DNA of 64,000 nucleotides from SUG2458 sp963651465. Its GTDB lineage: Bacteria > Bacillota_I > Bacilli_A > RFN20 > CAG-826. Location of the stretch: assembly GCA_963651465.1 (NCBI GenBank), contig CAVJPS010000008.1, positions 28,889 through 92,888 on the forward strand. The letters run 5' to 3'. A model generated the notes under the pieces. The model saw only the letters and a list, made by a program, of their open reading frames with translations. It did not search any database and had not been told where the DNA came from. The position numbers were made by a program, and so were the translations under genes. Every line of letters starts with the position of its first letter. Position 1 is the stretch's first letter. Shown piece by piece: positions 19,031-27,083 of this stretch.

Positions 19031-19107
19031 TGGTGTCCATGACACGATTCGAACGTGCGACCCACAGCTTAGAAGGCTGTTGCTCTATCCAGCTGAGCTA
19101 CATGGAC
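19031..19107 (-). tRNA. tRNA-Arg (anticodon UCU)
   Basis: A 77-nt cloverleaf including an encoded CCA. The acceptor stem pairs GTCCATG with CATGGAC, the D arm is AGCTCAGCTGGATAGAGC, the anticodon stem ACAGC/GCTGT surrounds loop CTTCTAA, and the T arm carries GTTCGAATC. Anticodon TCT reads AGA, the commonest Arg codon in AT-rich genomes. A terminator follows. Confidence 0.97.
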
Positions 19108-19168
19108 ATAGACAGCATAATAATATTAACATATTTTTTAAGAATTTCAATAATAAATATATAAAAAA

Positions 19169-20929
19169 TCATCTTAATTTTTCTAATGCGTCTTTTATAT
19201 TTAATACTACATCTTTGGGTAATATTTGTTCTAACTCTTCCAAAGAGGCTTCTTGAATATCTTTTATGGTAGGATAGCGAGAAAATAATAATTCTTTTCT
19301 TTTCTTTCCTAAGCCTTTAACATCATCAAACACTGACGATACCATACTTTTAGAACGTAATTCTTTATGGAAAGTAATAGCGTAGCGATGAACTTCATCT
19401 TGCATACGTACTAAAAAGAAGAATAAAGGTGATTTAGTTTGAACTATATATTTGTTACCTTCTTTATCCATTAATCCTTCGGTTTGATGTTTATCATTTT
19501 TATATAAACCTGCAAGATTAATATTTAAGCCAAGTTCTTCAAGAGCTTTACTTGCAGCGTGAATTTGTCCTAATCCACCATCAACAATAATTAAATCAGG
19601 AAAATCTTTGTTCTCTTCTTGTAACCTTTTATATCTTCTTTTTATAATTTCATGCATTGAAGCATAATCGTCGCGTGTTTCTTCATGTTCAATATGAAAT
19701 TTACGGTATAACTTTTTAGCTTTTTCCCCATTAACATAACAAACCATAGCACCAATTGCATTACTACCTTGAATATGAGAATTATCAAATAATTCAATTG
19801 TATAAGGTGTATCAATATGCAACAATTCACCAAGTTCATTTAAAAGTGATAATTTGTCGTCGTCTAATCTTGCAGTTTCAAAATGTTCATCTAACCCTGC
19901 TTTAGCATTTTTTAAAGCAATATTAATAAGTTCTAATTTGGGTCCTTGAGAATAGGTTAAAACTTTTGCATTTAAAATTGTGCCAAGGATATCAACTATA
20001 TCACTATTTGCAACGACTACTTCTTTTGGTAAAGAATGTTTTTGATAATATTGCGCAATTAATTCAATTGTTTCTTCGTTAATATCATCACTTTCTTCTA
20101 CTACAAACAAATTCTTGCCTAATAATTTACCTTTTCTATATGTAAGAACAGCTAAACAAATATAATTATCACGAGCAGAAACAGCAAAAACATCTCTATC
20201 CACATAATCAAAAGATTGAACACTTTGTTTTAAAATAACGTGATCAATGGCATCTAATGTTTTCTTATATTCTGCAGCTTTTTCATAATTCATTTCATTA
20301 GATTCTTTAATCATTAAATTATATATTTCTTTACGTTTAGTATCATCATTACCATTTAAAAAGTCTTCTATTTCTTTTAAAATATCCTCATATACTTTAT
20401 CATCTATTTTATTAACACAAGGTCCTAAACATTGTCCTAAATGATAATAAAGGCATGGGGAAGATTTTAATACTTTACATTTACGTAAAGGATAAATACG
20501 ATTTAATAAATCAATAACTTCATAACACGCACCAGCATTTGGAAATGGTCCAAAATAGCGATAAGATTTATCTTTATCGTCGTGCATTATTTTTAAACAT
20601 ACAAAATCATCTTTTTTAATACCTATATAAGGATAAGACTTTCCATCTTTTAATAAGATATTAAATCTAGGATAGTGTTTTTGAATAAGATTAATTTCCA
20701 GTAATAAAGCTTCTTTTTCTGAACTTGTTTGTATAGTTTCAAAATGATCAACTTCCCTTACCATACGAGCAACTTTTCCAACTTGAGGACGTAAAAAATA
20801 TTGCGAAACTCTTTTTCGTAAGTTCTTAGCTTTACCAACATAAATCACCTTATTATTAACGTTATACATTAAATAAGTTCCAGGTGATTCACTAAGCAAT
20901 TCAATTTCTTTTGAAAGTACTTCGTTCAT
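19169..20929 (-). CDS. uvrC: Excinuclease ABC subunit C
   Basis: A 586-residue nucleotide-excision-repair nuclease. It has an N-terminal GIY-YIG domain (GTYLMYN then VIYVGKAKNLRKRVSQYF), a Cys-rich central segment, a UVR motif (MNYEKAAEYKKTLDAID), an RNase H-like C-terminal endonuclease region (VDGGLGQIHAA) and a helix-hairpin-helix end. Start at 20929 is preferred because GGAGAGG lies 7 bases upstream; an in-frame ATG six codons earlier overlaps that site. It ends in TGA, which supports the standard code. mutS2 is upstream. Confidence 0.95.
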   Translation of the reverse strand: MNEVLSKEIELLSESPGTYLMYNVNNKVIYVGKAKNLRKRVSQYFLRPQVGKVARMVREVDHFETIQTSSEKEALLLEINLIQKHYPRFNILLKDGKSYPYIGIKKDDFVCLKIMHDDKDKSYRYFGPFPNAGACYEVIDLLNRIYPLRKCKVLKSSPCLYYHLGQCLGPCVNKIDDKVYEDILKEIEDFLNGNDDTKRKEIYNLMIKESNEMNYEKAAEYKKTLDAIDHVILKQSVQSFDYVDRDVFAVSARDNYICLAVLTYRKGKLLGKNLFVVEESDDINEETIELIAQYYQKHSLPKEVVVANSDIVDILGTILNAKVLTYSQGPKLELINIALKNAKAGLDEHFETARLDDDKLSLLNELGELLHIDTPYTIELFDNSHIQGSNAIGAMVCYVNGEKAKKLYRKFHIEHEETRDDYASMHEIIKRRYKRLQEENKDFPDLIIVDGGLGQIHAASKALEELGLNINLAGLYKNDKHQTEGLMDKEGNKYIVQTKSPLFFFLVRMQDEVHRYAITFHKELRSKSMVSSVFDDVKGLGKKRKELLFSRYPTIKDIQEASLEELEQILPKDVVLNIKDALEKLR

Positions 20930-21013
20930 TTTTACCTCTCCATTCAAATTGAAATTACAATTCCTACTTTAATTATAATGGTAAATATAAATTTATAGTG
21001 TAAAAGACATAAA

Positions 21014-23329
21014 TTATTTTAAGTTAACAACAGTAGCTCCTACTCCGCCTTCACCTGCGCCACCAAATCTAAATGAATCAACAAATTTTTGATTCTTTAG
21101 ATAATTGTGAACTGCAGTACGTAAAGCACCAGTTCCTGAACCATGAATAATACGAACACATTTAACTTTACGAGCTACACATGTATCTAGATATTTAATT
21201 ACTTGATCCATTGCTTCATCAACGTGTAATCCAATAATGTTTAATTCTAATGGTACAGATTTAGACATAATAAATTGATCTGTTTTGGTATTACGTGGTG
21301 CAACTTTATTTTTAGGAGCTAATGTTTTAATAACTTTATTCTTTTTAGTATTAACATTTAAACCTTCTTGAGTAACTACTACTAGATTATTTTTATTCAT
21401 ACGAATGATTTTACCAATCATATTTGTGTCACGAATTTTAACATAATCTCCAATTTCTACCTCTTCATTAGCAAATTCAATTTCTGGCTCTTCGTTAACT
21501 AAATTATCTAATTGCTTTTTAGCAGCAGTAATTGTATGTAATTTAACTTCATTTTGTTTTAATTCATTTAAAATATTATCAATTTCTTTTTTAGCTTCCG
21601 CAATTAAAAGCTCTTTTTCTTCTTCAGCGCTTTGTTTTGCTTCTTCTCTTATTTTGTCAATATTTGCTAACACCTTATTAGATTCTTCTTCACGACGTTT
21701 TAATTCATTTTCACGTTTATTTAAATCAGTATTAATCTTCTCATTTAATAATATTTGTTTTTCTAATTTATTAATAACTTCATCTAGGTTTTTATCTTGT
21801 TTACCTTCTAAATATGCACGAGCGTTTCTTATTAAATCTTCACGTAAACCAAAACGCATTGCAACTTCAATACCATATGATTTACCAGGCATACCTACTT
21901 TAATTTTATATGTTGGCATAAACTTTTCTTCATCGTATAAAGCTGAAGCATTCAAAATATTAGATTTTTCCATTGCTAAAAGTTTCACACCTTCATAGTG
22001 AGAAGAAACAATAGCAAAACTATGTTTAGCAAGAATTTCATTAATAACAGAAACAGCAATTGCTTCACCTTCAAGTGGTGAAGTACCTGTTCCAAGTTCG
22101 TCAATTAAAATAATATCTTTACCACCAATATTATTCATAATGGATGCAATATTTAAAATATGGGCGCTAAATGTTGAAAGATTTTCTTCTATTGATTGAT
22201 TATCACCGACATCAAGATATATATGATTAAACATTGATAAATGTGCTTTTTCTGAAGTTGGAATAGGCATTGCACATTGTGTCATTAAAATAAGTAATCC
22301 TACAGTTTTTAATGCTACTGTTTTACCACCAGCATTTGGACCTGTAATAATCATTACTCGTTCGTCACTAGTTAAATCAAAACTATTTGCAACTACTTTA
22401 TTTTTATCTAATAAAGGATGCTTGGCATTTTTTAAATGTACTTGTTGCTCTTTATGAAGAATAGCAGTATAGCCATCGATTTCAATACCATATAATGCTT
22501 TTGCTTGTACATAATCTAAATAGCCAATCATTGCATTATTGTTTCGTAAGTCACTTTCAAAAGCAATTACTTCTCTTGTTAAAGACATTAAAATACGTTT
22601 GATTTCTTCTTGTTCGTCTAAGCGAAGTAAATATATTTTATTATTTAATTCAACAATAGAATTTGGTTCAATAAATGTTGTTTCACCAGTATTTGATACA
22701 TCGTGAATAATACCATTAATTTTATGTTTATCACTAGTTTTAACAGGCAAAACAAAATGATCATTTCGTAATGTAACATTGCCGTCACTTAAGATTGCAC
22801 TATAAGTACGAACTAAGCCATTAATTTTAGCTTGTAACTCACTTTCAGTAGAAACGATTTTTTTACGAATAGATGAAAGGGTTGAAGAAGCATTATCATA
22901 AATAGTTAAATTAGGTGATATAACTCCTTTAATACTGTTTTCTAGATTTGAAAGATTTGAAAAATCTCTTACATATTCTTTTAATAAAGGACTATCAATA
23001 GTAAGTTTGTTAATAAAGTTAATAACTTTTAATGAAGTATTAATATCTTCAGCAATATCATTTAAGTCTTTAGGTGTTAAAATACCACCTTTAAGTGCAA
23101 AACTAATTAATGGCTCTAAATCAATTGATGTTACAATTGGCAAATTACCAGTCTTAGTTATTACAAGCATTGCTTCATCAACTATTTTTAATTCACGTTC
23201 AAGAATTAAATAATCATCAATCATTGAAACGTCAGTAGCATTTTTCTTTCCTAATTCAGTTTTTGTATAAAATTTGATTTTATCTTCTATTCTAGATAAC
23301 TCTAAAACTTGTCTTACATCTTTCATCAT
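21014..23329 (-). CDS. mutS2: Endonuclease MutS2 / RqcU-type ribosome rescue factor
   Basis: About 771 residues. MutS-type ATPase core with Walker A TGPNAGGKT and Walker B ILIDELGTGTSP, a long coiled coil (about 505-620), a KOW-like segment (EVEIGDYVKIRDTNMIGKI) and a C-terminal Smr domain (LHVDEAMDQV then IIHGSGTGAL). The family lacks the mismatch-recognition domain; in Bacillus it acts on collided ribosomes. The start is one of two adjacent ATGs after GGTGATT, and a GTG two codons upstream is less likely. It is divergent from rnhC. Confidence 0.94.
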   Translation of the reverse strand: MMKDVRQVLELSRIEDKIKFYTKTELGKKNATDVSMIDDYLILERELKIVDEAMLVITKTGNLPIVTSIDLEPLISFALKGGILTPKDLNDIAEDINTSLKVINFINKLTIDSPLLKEYVRDFSNLSNLENSIKGVISPNLTIYDNASSTLSSIRKKIVSTESELQAKINGLVRTYSAILSDGNVTLRNDHFVLPVKTSDKHKINGIIHDVSNTGETTFIEPNSIVELNNKIYLLRLDEQEEIKRILMSLTREVIAFESDLRNNNAMIGYLDYVQAKALYGIEIDGYTAILHKEQQVHLKNAKHPLLDKNKVVANSFDLTSDERVMIITGPNAGGKTVALKTVGLLILMTQCAMPIPTSEKAHLSMFNHIYLDVGDNQSIEENLSTFSAHILNIASIMNNIGGKDIILIDELGTGTSPLEGEAIAVSVINEILAKHSFAIVSSHYEGVKLLAMEKSNILNASALYDEEKFMPTYKIKVGMPGKSYGIEVAMRFGLREDLIRNARAYLEGKQDKNLDEVINKLEKQILLNEKINTDLNKRENELKRREEESNKVLANIDKIREEAKQSAEEEKELLIAEAKKEIDNILNELKQNEVKLHTITAAKKQLDNLVNEEPEIEFANEEVEIGDYVKIRDTNMIGKIIRMNKNNLVVVTQEGLNVNTKKNKVIKTLAPKNKVAPRNTKTDQFIMSKSVPLELNIIGLHVDEAMDQVIKYLDTCVARKVKCVRIIHGSGTGALRTAVHNYLKNQKFVDSFRFGGAGEGGVGATVVNLK

Positions 23330-23439
23330 AATCACCGAAATTATAATAACATATATATTTATATATTATAATAATTATAAATTTTATTTAGAAATATTTT
23401 TTAAAATATGCTATATTTAATATGGGGGGGATAGCGAAT

Positions 23440-24372
23440 ATGAATAAGGAGTCTGTAACTATTATTGTAGACGACGCTATGTTGGAAAATATTCGTAATG
23501 AATACACTTCTTTTTTGTGTCCAAATAGTGGCGAATATATCGTATTCTTTGCCCGTACACCTAAAATTGTTATAACAGCTTATAAATCAAAAAAAGAAAA
23601 TGAACATAAAGTCACATTTAATGGCGAAGATGCTTTAGCAGAAGCAAAGAAATTTGACGAAAATGCTCAATTAACCGAAGAAAAGCCTGCAACTTTATCA
23701 TTTTGGATTGACACAAATACTCAGTTGGGTAGTGATGAGGTTGGTACTGGAGACTTTTTTGGACCTATTGTTGTTGCTGCTTCACTTGTAACAAAAGAAG
23801 ATATAAAACATTTAAAAGAACTTGGTATTGATGATTCTAAAAAGATGACTGATAAGCACATTCGTGAACTAGTTCCTGAATTAATGAAAAAATACCGTTA
23901 TGTTCAATTCACTTGTACTCCAGAAAAATATAATAGACTTATCGAAATGGGATTAAATATGAACGCTGTAAAAGCATATCTTCATAACGAAGTATTATTA
24001 TATCTTTCAAAGAAATTCAAAGGTAATTATCCTACATATGTAGATCAATTTTGTCCTGAATCAAATTATTATGAATATTTGCACGGAAATAAACTTGTAA
24101 AAGAAGTTAAACAAAGTATTATCTTTAAAACAAAAGGAGAATCTTATTATCCTTGTGTTGCATTAGCATCTTGTATTGCTCGTTATGCATTCTTAATTCG
24201 TATGGATCAATTACGTAAAGAATATGGTATGACATTCCCATTTGGTGCTTCTAGTAAAGTTGATGATTTCGCAAATAGATTTATTGCAAAACATGGTTTT
24301 GAAAAATTAAAAGATGTATGTAAGACAAATTTTAGAAACTACACAGAAGCTTTAAAAAGAAACAAAAAATAG
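23440..24372 (+). CDS. rnhC: Ribonuclease HIII
   Basis: A 310-residue RNase HIII, which cleaves RNA in RNA-DNA hybrids. A short N-terminal TBP-like DNA-binding domain (about 1-85) precedes the catalytic domain that starts GSDEVGTGDFFGPIVVAA; DE and later acidic residues (YVDQF, KVDDF) form the metal site. Start at 23440 is chosen because an unusual GGGGGGG run lies about 10 bases upstream; an ATG at 23422 would place that run inside the gene. rnhC beside mutS2 is typical of Firmicutes. Confidence 0.93.
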   Translation: MNKESVTIIVDDAMLENIRNEYTSFLCPNSGEYIVFFARTPKIVITAYKSKKENEHKVTFNGEDALAEAKKFDENAQLTEEKPATLSFWIDTNTQLGSDEVGTGDFFGPIVVAASLVTKEDIKHLKELGIDDSKKMTDKHIRELVPELMKKYRYVQFTCTPEKYNRLIEMGLNMNAVKAYLHNEVLLYLSKKFKGNYPTYVDQFCPESNYYEYLHGNKLVKEVKQSIIFKTKGESYYPCVALASCIARYAFLIRMDQLRKEYGMTFPFGASSKVDDFANRFIAKHGFEKLKDVCKTNFRNYTEALKRNKK

Positions 24373-24398
24373 CAACTATTAGTAATTGCTATTTTTTT
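24364..24398. terminator. Bidirectional terminator after rnhC
   Basis: The 12-bp stem AAAAAATAGCAA/TTGCTATTTTTT overlaps the rnhC stop. It can serve rnhC and the convergent membrane-protein gene at 24407. Confidence 0.78.
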
Positions 24399-24406
24399 TG
24401 TACTTT

Positions 24407-24838
24407 TTAATTGTTAACATTTTCAACTTTAATATTCACTATATCTTTTTTACATATTTTTTTTATAGCTTTGGAAATAGTAAAATAATAGAATGCATAA
24501 TATCCAAAGTTCAATGGAATAAAAATAGTCCAATAATATAAAAAATCAGCAGTATGATAAAATATTTTACCAGCTTCGTTTATTGCTTCCCAAGAACATA
24601 GATTTCCAACTAAACAAGAAACTATGTTTAAAATAAAGAAAGGTAAAAGTAAAAGAAACAAATAACTTTTGCGCTTATATACATGAAGTATGTTATCTAA
24701 TTTATTTAGTTTAAGCATTAAAATAAATGCCCATATAAAAAGTACTATCGATAAAATGGTAATCTTTATTAAAGGACCATATTTACAACCAAAAATAAAA
24801 TGATAACCTAGCCATCCTGATGCAAATGTTAAGGTCAT
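24407..24838 (-). CDS. Polytopic membrane protein of unknown function
   Basis: A 143-residue protein with about four hydrophobic segments (near residues 22-42, 57-77, 92-112 and 107-125) and a basic C-terminal tail rich in Lys and Asn. I do not recognise a family. It is the last gene of a three-ORF cassette (24407-25315). Its likely ribosome binding site, GGGGAA, lies inside the inverted repeat ATTCCC-TG-GGGAAT at 24840-24853, immediately before the start. Confidence 0.6.
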   Translation of the reverse strand: MTLTFASGWLGYHFIFGCKYGPLIKITILSIVLFIWAFILMLKLNKLDNILHVYKRKSYLFLLLLPFFILNIVSCLVGNLCSWEAINEAGKIFYHTADFLYYWTIFIPLNFGYYAFYYFTISKAIKKICKKDIVNIKVENVNN

Positions 24839-24839
24839 A

Positions 24840-24853
24840 ATTCCCCAGGGAAT
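24840..24853 (-). promoter_or_regulatory. Inverted repeat over the ribosome binding site of the 24407 gene
   Basis: ATTCCCTGGGGAAT, a perfect dyad, ends two bases before ATG 24838 and contains the GGGGAA that would pair with 16S rRNA. It could hide the site until the upstream small ORF, whose stop is 3 bases away, is translated. This is an inference from position. Confidence 0.3.
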
Positions 24854-24855
24854 GC

Positions 24856-24981
24856 TTATAAATTTTGATATTTTTTTCGTTCTTCTTCACTATTAAATTC
24901 TACGTCATTTATAAATTTTTTATAAAAACAATTTGTTTTCGATTTTTCCTTAGATTCCACCAAATATAAATCCCCTTCCAT
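24856..24981 (-). CDS. Possible 41-residue small ORF, very charged
   Basis: Starts ATG 24981 inside the end of the 24950 gene in another frame and stops 17 bases before the 24407 gene. The product begins MEGDLYLVESKEKSKTNCFY and ends in FNSEEERKKYQNL, soluble and charged, unlike random AT-rich sequence. The ribosome binding site is weak. Without it there would be a 111-base gap between the two membrane-protein genes. I do not recognise it; it may not be translated. Confidence 0.35.
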   Translation of the reverse strand: MEGDLYLVESKEKSKTNCFYKKFINDVEFNSEEERKKYQNL

Positions 24982-25315
24982 TAACTTCATATCCACACGC
25001 AAACCCTTCTTGTCTACTACCATGATATATCATTTCTGCAAAAACAATAATCGCTAATATTGCAAATATAACAATTACAGCACCTAAAACATGAGCCATA
25101 ATTGGCGCATCACGTGAAAATAATCCAATAAAATCATCCCACGTAGTTGCTAAAAAATTCTTAACACTTTCAATAAAAGTGCTAGCAAATGTAATCCCTA
25201 CAGATGATAACATATCAAGAAACGATTTAATAGATGAAGTATTGACACAAGATGTATTACACCCACTTGCAGCAATACCAGCTACAAGTAATAGTTCTGT
25301 ACTAGAAACTAACAT
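24950..25315 (-). CDS. Small membrane protein of unknown function
   Basis: A 121-residue protein. The N-terminal LLLVAGIAASGCN looks like a lipobox or hydrophobic leader but starts very close to Met, so lipidation is uncertain. A clear membrane segment lies at about residues 75-95 (VLGAVIVIFAILAIIVFAEM), followed by a Gly-rich tail. It is the first gene of the unknown cassette. AGGATG before the ATG can serve as ribosome binding site, and TTGACA followed 18 bases later by TATTTA lies upstream as a possible promoter. No family recognised. Confidence 0.55.
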   Translation of the reverse strand: MLVSSTELLLVAGIAASGCNTSCVNTSSIKSFLDMLSSVGITFASTFIESVKNFLATTWDDFIGLFSRDAPIMAHVLGAVIVIFAILAIIVFAEMIYHGSRQEGFACGYEVNGRGFIFGGI

Positions 25316-25413
25316 TTAAAAATTCATCCTGGTTTTTATAACCAAGTTAAATAATCCCCCCGAAAGGTATTTGTCAATAAAAAAAGAATATGTAATTAAA
25401 AAAATGTAATAAA

Positions 25414-25442
25414 AACATCAGATATTTTAAATACCCGATGTT
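25414..25442 (-). terminator. Probable terminator after rluD
   Basis: A short, imperfect stem (AACATC/GATGTT with inner TATTT/AAATA) is followed by a T-rich tract on the minus strand. Confidence 0.5.
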
Positions 25443-25451
25443 AAGAATAAT

Positions 25452-26381
25452 TTATTTATTTTCGTTACGTAATTCTTCTAAAACACTTTCAAAATATGAA
25501 GGAATAGGTGTTTCAAAAGTCATTTCTTTATTAGTTCTTGGATGGACGAAAGTTATTTTATAGGCATGTAAGAGTTGCCCTTTATCGTATAAATTATTTT
25601 TACGACTACCATATACCAAATCGCCTTCTAATGGATGACCGATATAAGTTAAATGAACTCTAATTTGGTGAGTTCTACCTGTTTCTAGTCGACAACTTAT
25701 TAAAGTATAATTTTTAAATCTTTCAAGCACATGGACGTGTGTTGTAGCACTTTTACCATCTTTAGTATTAACTGCCATTTTCATACGATCACTTGGATCA
25801 CGTCCAATTGGAGCAATGATACGACAATCATCTTCGTGAATTACACCTTTTACTAAAGCATAATATTCACGATACATTGAGTGAGTAGCAAGTTGTTCTG
25901 CAATACCTTGGTGAGTAAAATCATTTTTACACACTACAATCAATCCACTAGTATCTTTATCAATACGATGGACAATACCAGGACGTTTAACACCATTTAT
26001 GCCACTTAAATCTTTACAATGATATAAACAAGCATTAACTAATGTATCACTATTGTGTCCATTGCTTGGATGAACGACCATACCTTGCTTTTTATTAATA
26101 ACTAATAGATCATTATCTTCGTAAACAATATCAAGAGGTATATCTTGTGGTTCGATTTTGGAATCATCACTTTCTTTATTAAGAACTATAATTTCATCAT
26201 TAAGTTTTAATTTATATGAAGGTTTTACTAATTGTCCATTAACAGTAATTAATTCATCTTCAATCATATGAGTAACATTACTTCTTGTTAATTCATTTTT
26301 GAATAAAGTTAAAGCTTTATCAATACGTTCATTGATAGCGTTGCTTTCTTCATCAACAATGAATTTTTCAATATTATTCAT
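25452..26381 (-). CDS. rluD: RluD-family 23S rRNA pseudouridine synthase
   Basis: A 309-residue enzyme with an N-terminal S4 RNA-binding domain (about 15-75) and a RluA-type catalytic domain. The catalytic Asp lies in HRIDKDTSGLIVV, and RTHQIRVHL is the conserved later motif. RluD relatives modify uridines of helix 69 in 23S rRNA; the exact site cannot be read from sequence. It follows lspA by 3 bases at the end of the ileS-lspA-rluD operon. Confidence 0.92.
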   Translation of the reverse strand: MNNIEKFIVDEESNAINERIDKALTLFKNELTRSNVTHMIEDELITVNGQLVKPSYKLKLNDEIIVLNKESDDSKIEPQDIPLDIVYEDNDLLVINKKQGMVVHPSNGHNSDTLVNACLYHCKDLSGINGVKRPGIVHRIDKDTSGLIVVCKNDFTHQGIAEQLATHSMYREYYALVKGVIHEDDCRIIAPIGRDPSDRMKMAVNTKDGKSATTHVHVLERFKNYTLISCRLETGRTHQIRVHLTYIGHPLEGDLVYGSRKNNLYDKGQLLHAYKITFVHPRTNKEMTFETPIPSYFESVLEELRNENK

Positions 26382-26384
26382 AAC

Positions 26385-27080
26385 TTACTCCTCATCTTTT
26401 TTATTTAAATTCAAATATACTTCTTTCATTTTTGCGCCATCATCACTACTGATAGCATCTTTTAATAATGCAACTTTTTGTTCTTTTAAAGTTGCATCTA
26501 TTTCATTTTCTTGATCTTCTTGTAACTTTTTAAGTTCACCTTTTAAAAGATCTTTATATTTATAAACTAACAATATATCAATAAGCATCATAATAATTAA
26601 AATAATGACACCTATAACTAAACATGAATCCGCAATATTAAATGTTGGAAAATGATAAGATCCAAATTGAAATGATATGAAATCAACGACACCTTTTTGG
26701 TAATAAATAGTACCTTTTATAAATTGTCCTGCACGATCAATTAAGTTACCAAAACATCCACCAATCATTAATAATAAAGCAATTCTATTAGCTAAATTAT
26801 ATTTCTTATAACGGTATACAAGCCATCCTATAAGAGCTAATGTACCAATAACAGAAACAGCTACTAATATGCCCGGATGTTCATTGAACATTGACCAAGC
26901 AGCACCAGTATTATATGAAATACTAAAACTAAGAAATGATGGGATAAGTGAAACATTGCATTGTGTTTTATCAGCAATAACTTTACTAACTAAATCCACA
27001 ATAACAGCAAGAGGAGCTACCCAAATATAAGATTTGAAAAACGATTTAATAGCTTTCCAAACGATTTTTAAATATTTCAT
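26385..27080 (-). CDS. lspA: Lipoprotein signal peptidase with charged C-terminal tail
   Basis: A 231-residue signal peptidase II. Catalytic Asp pair D133 (VVDFISF) and D151 (FNIADSCL); the conserved NTGAAWSMF is at 57-65, with four membrane helices. It removes signal peptides from lipidated prolipoproteins, matching the six or so lipoproteins in this window. Typical LspA is about 160 residues; here about 50 charged residues (roughly 180-231, rich in Lys, Glu and Asp) are added on the cytoplasmic side. It lies between ileS and rluD. Confidence 0.93.
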   Translation of the reverse strand: MKYLKIVWKAIKSFFKSYIWVAPLAVIVDLVSKVIADKTQCNVSLIPSFLSFSISYNTGAAWSMFNEHPGILVAVSVIGTLALIGWLVYRYKKYNLANRIALLLMIGGCFGNLIDRAGQFIKGTIYYQKGVVDFISFQFGSYHFPTFNIADSCLVIGVIILIIMMLIDILLVYKYKDLLKGELKKLQEDQENEIDATLKEQKVALLKDAISSDDGAKMKEVYLNLNKKDEE

Positions 27081-27083
27081 ATT

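Noticed and set aside
25414..25442. A riboswitch or small RNA in the gap between rluD and the unknown cassette
   Set aside because: Only a weak terminator-like hairpin is visible; no conserved riboswitch core could be found by eye.
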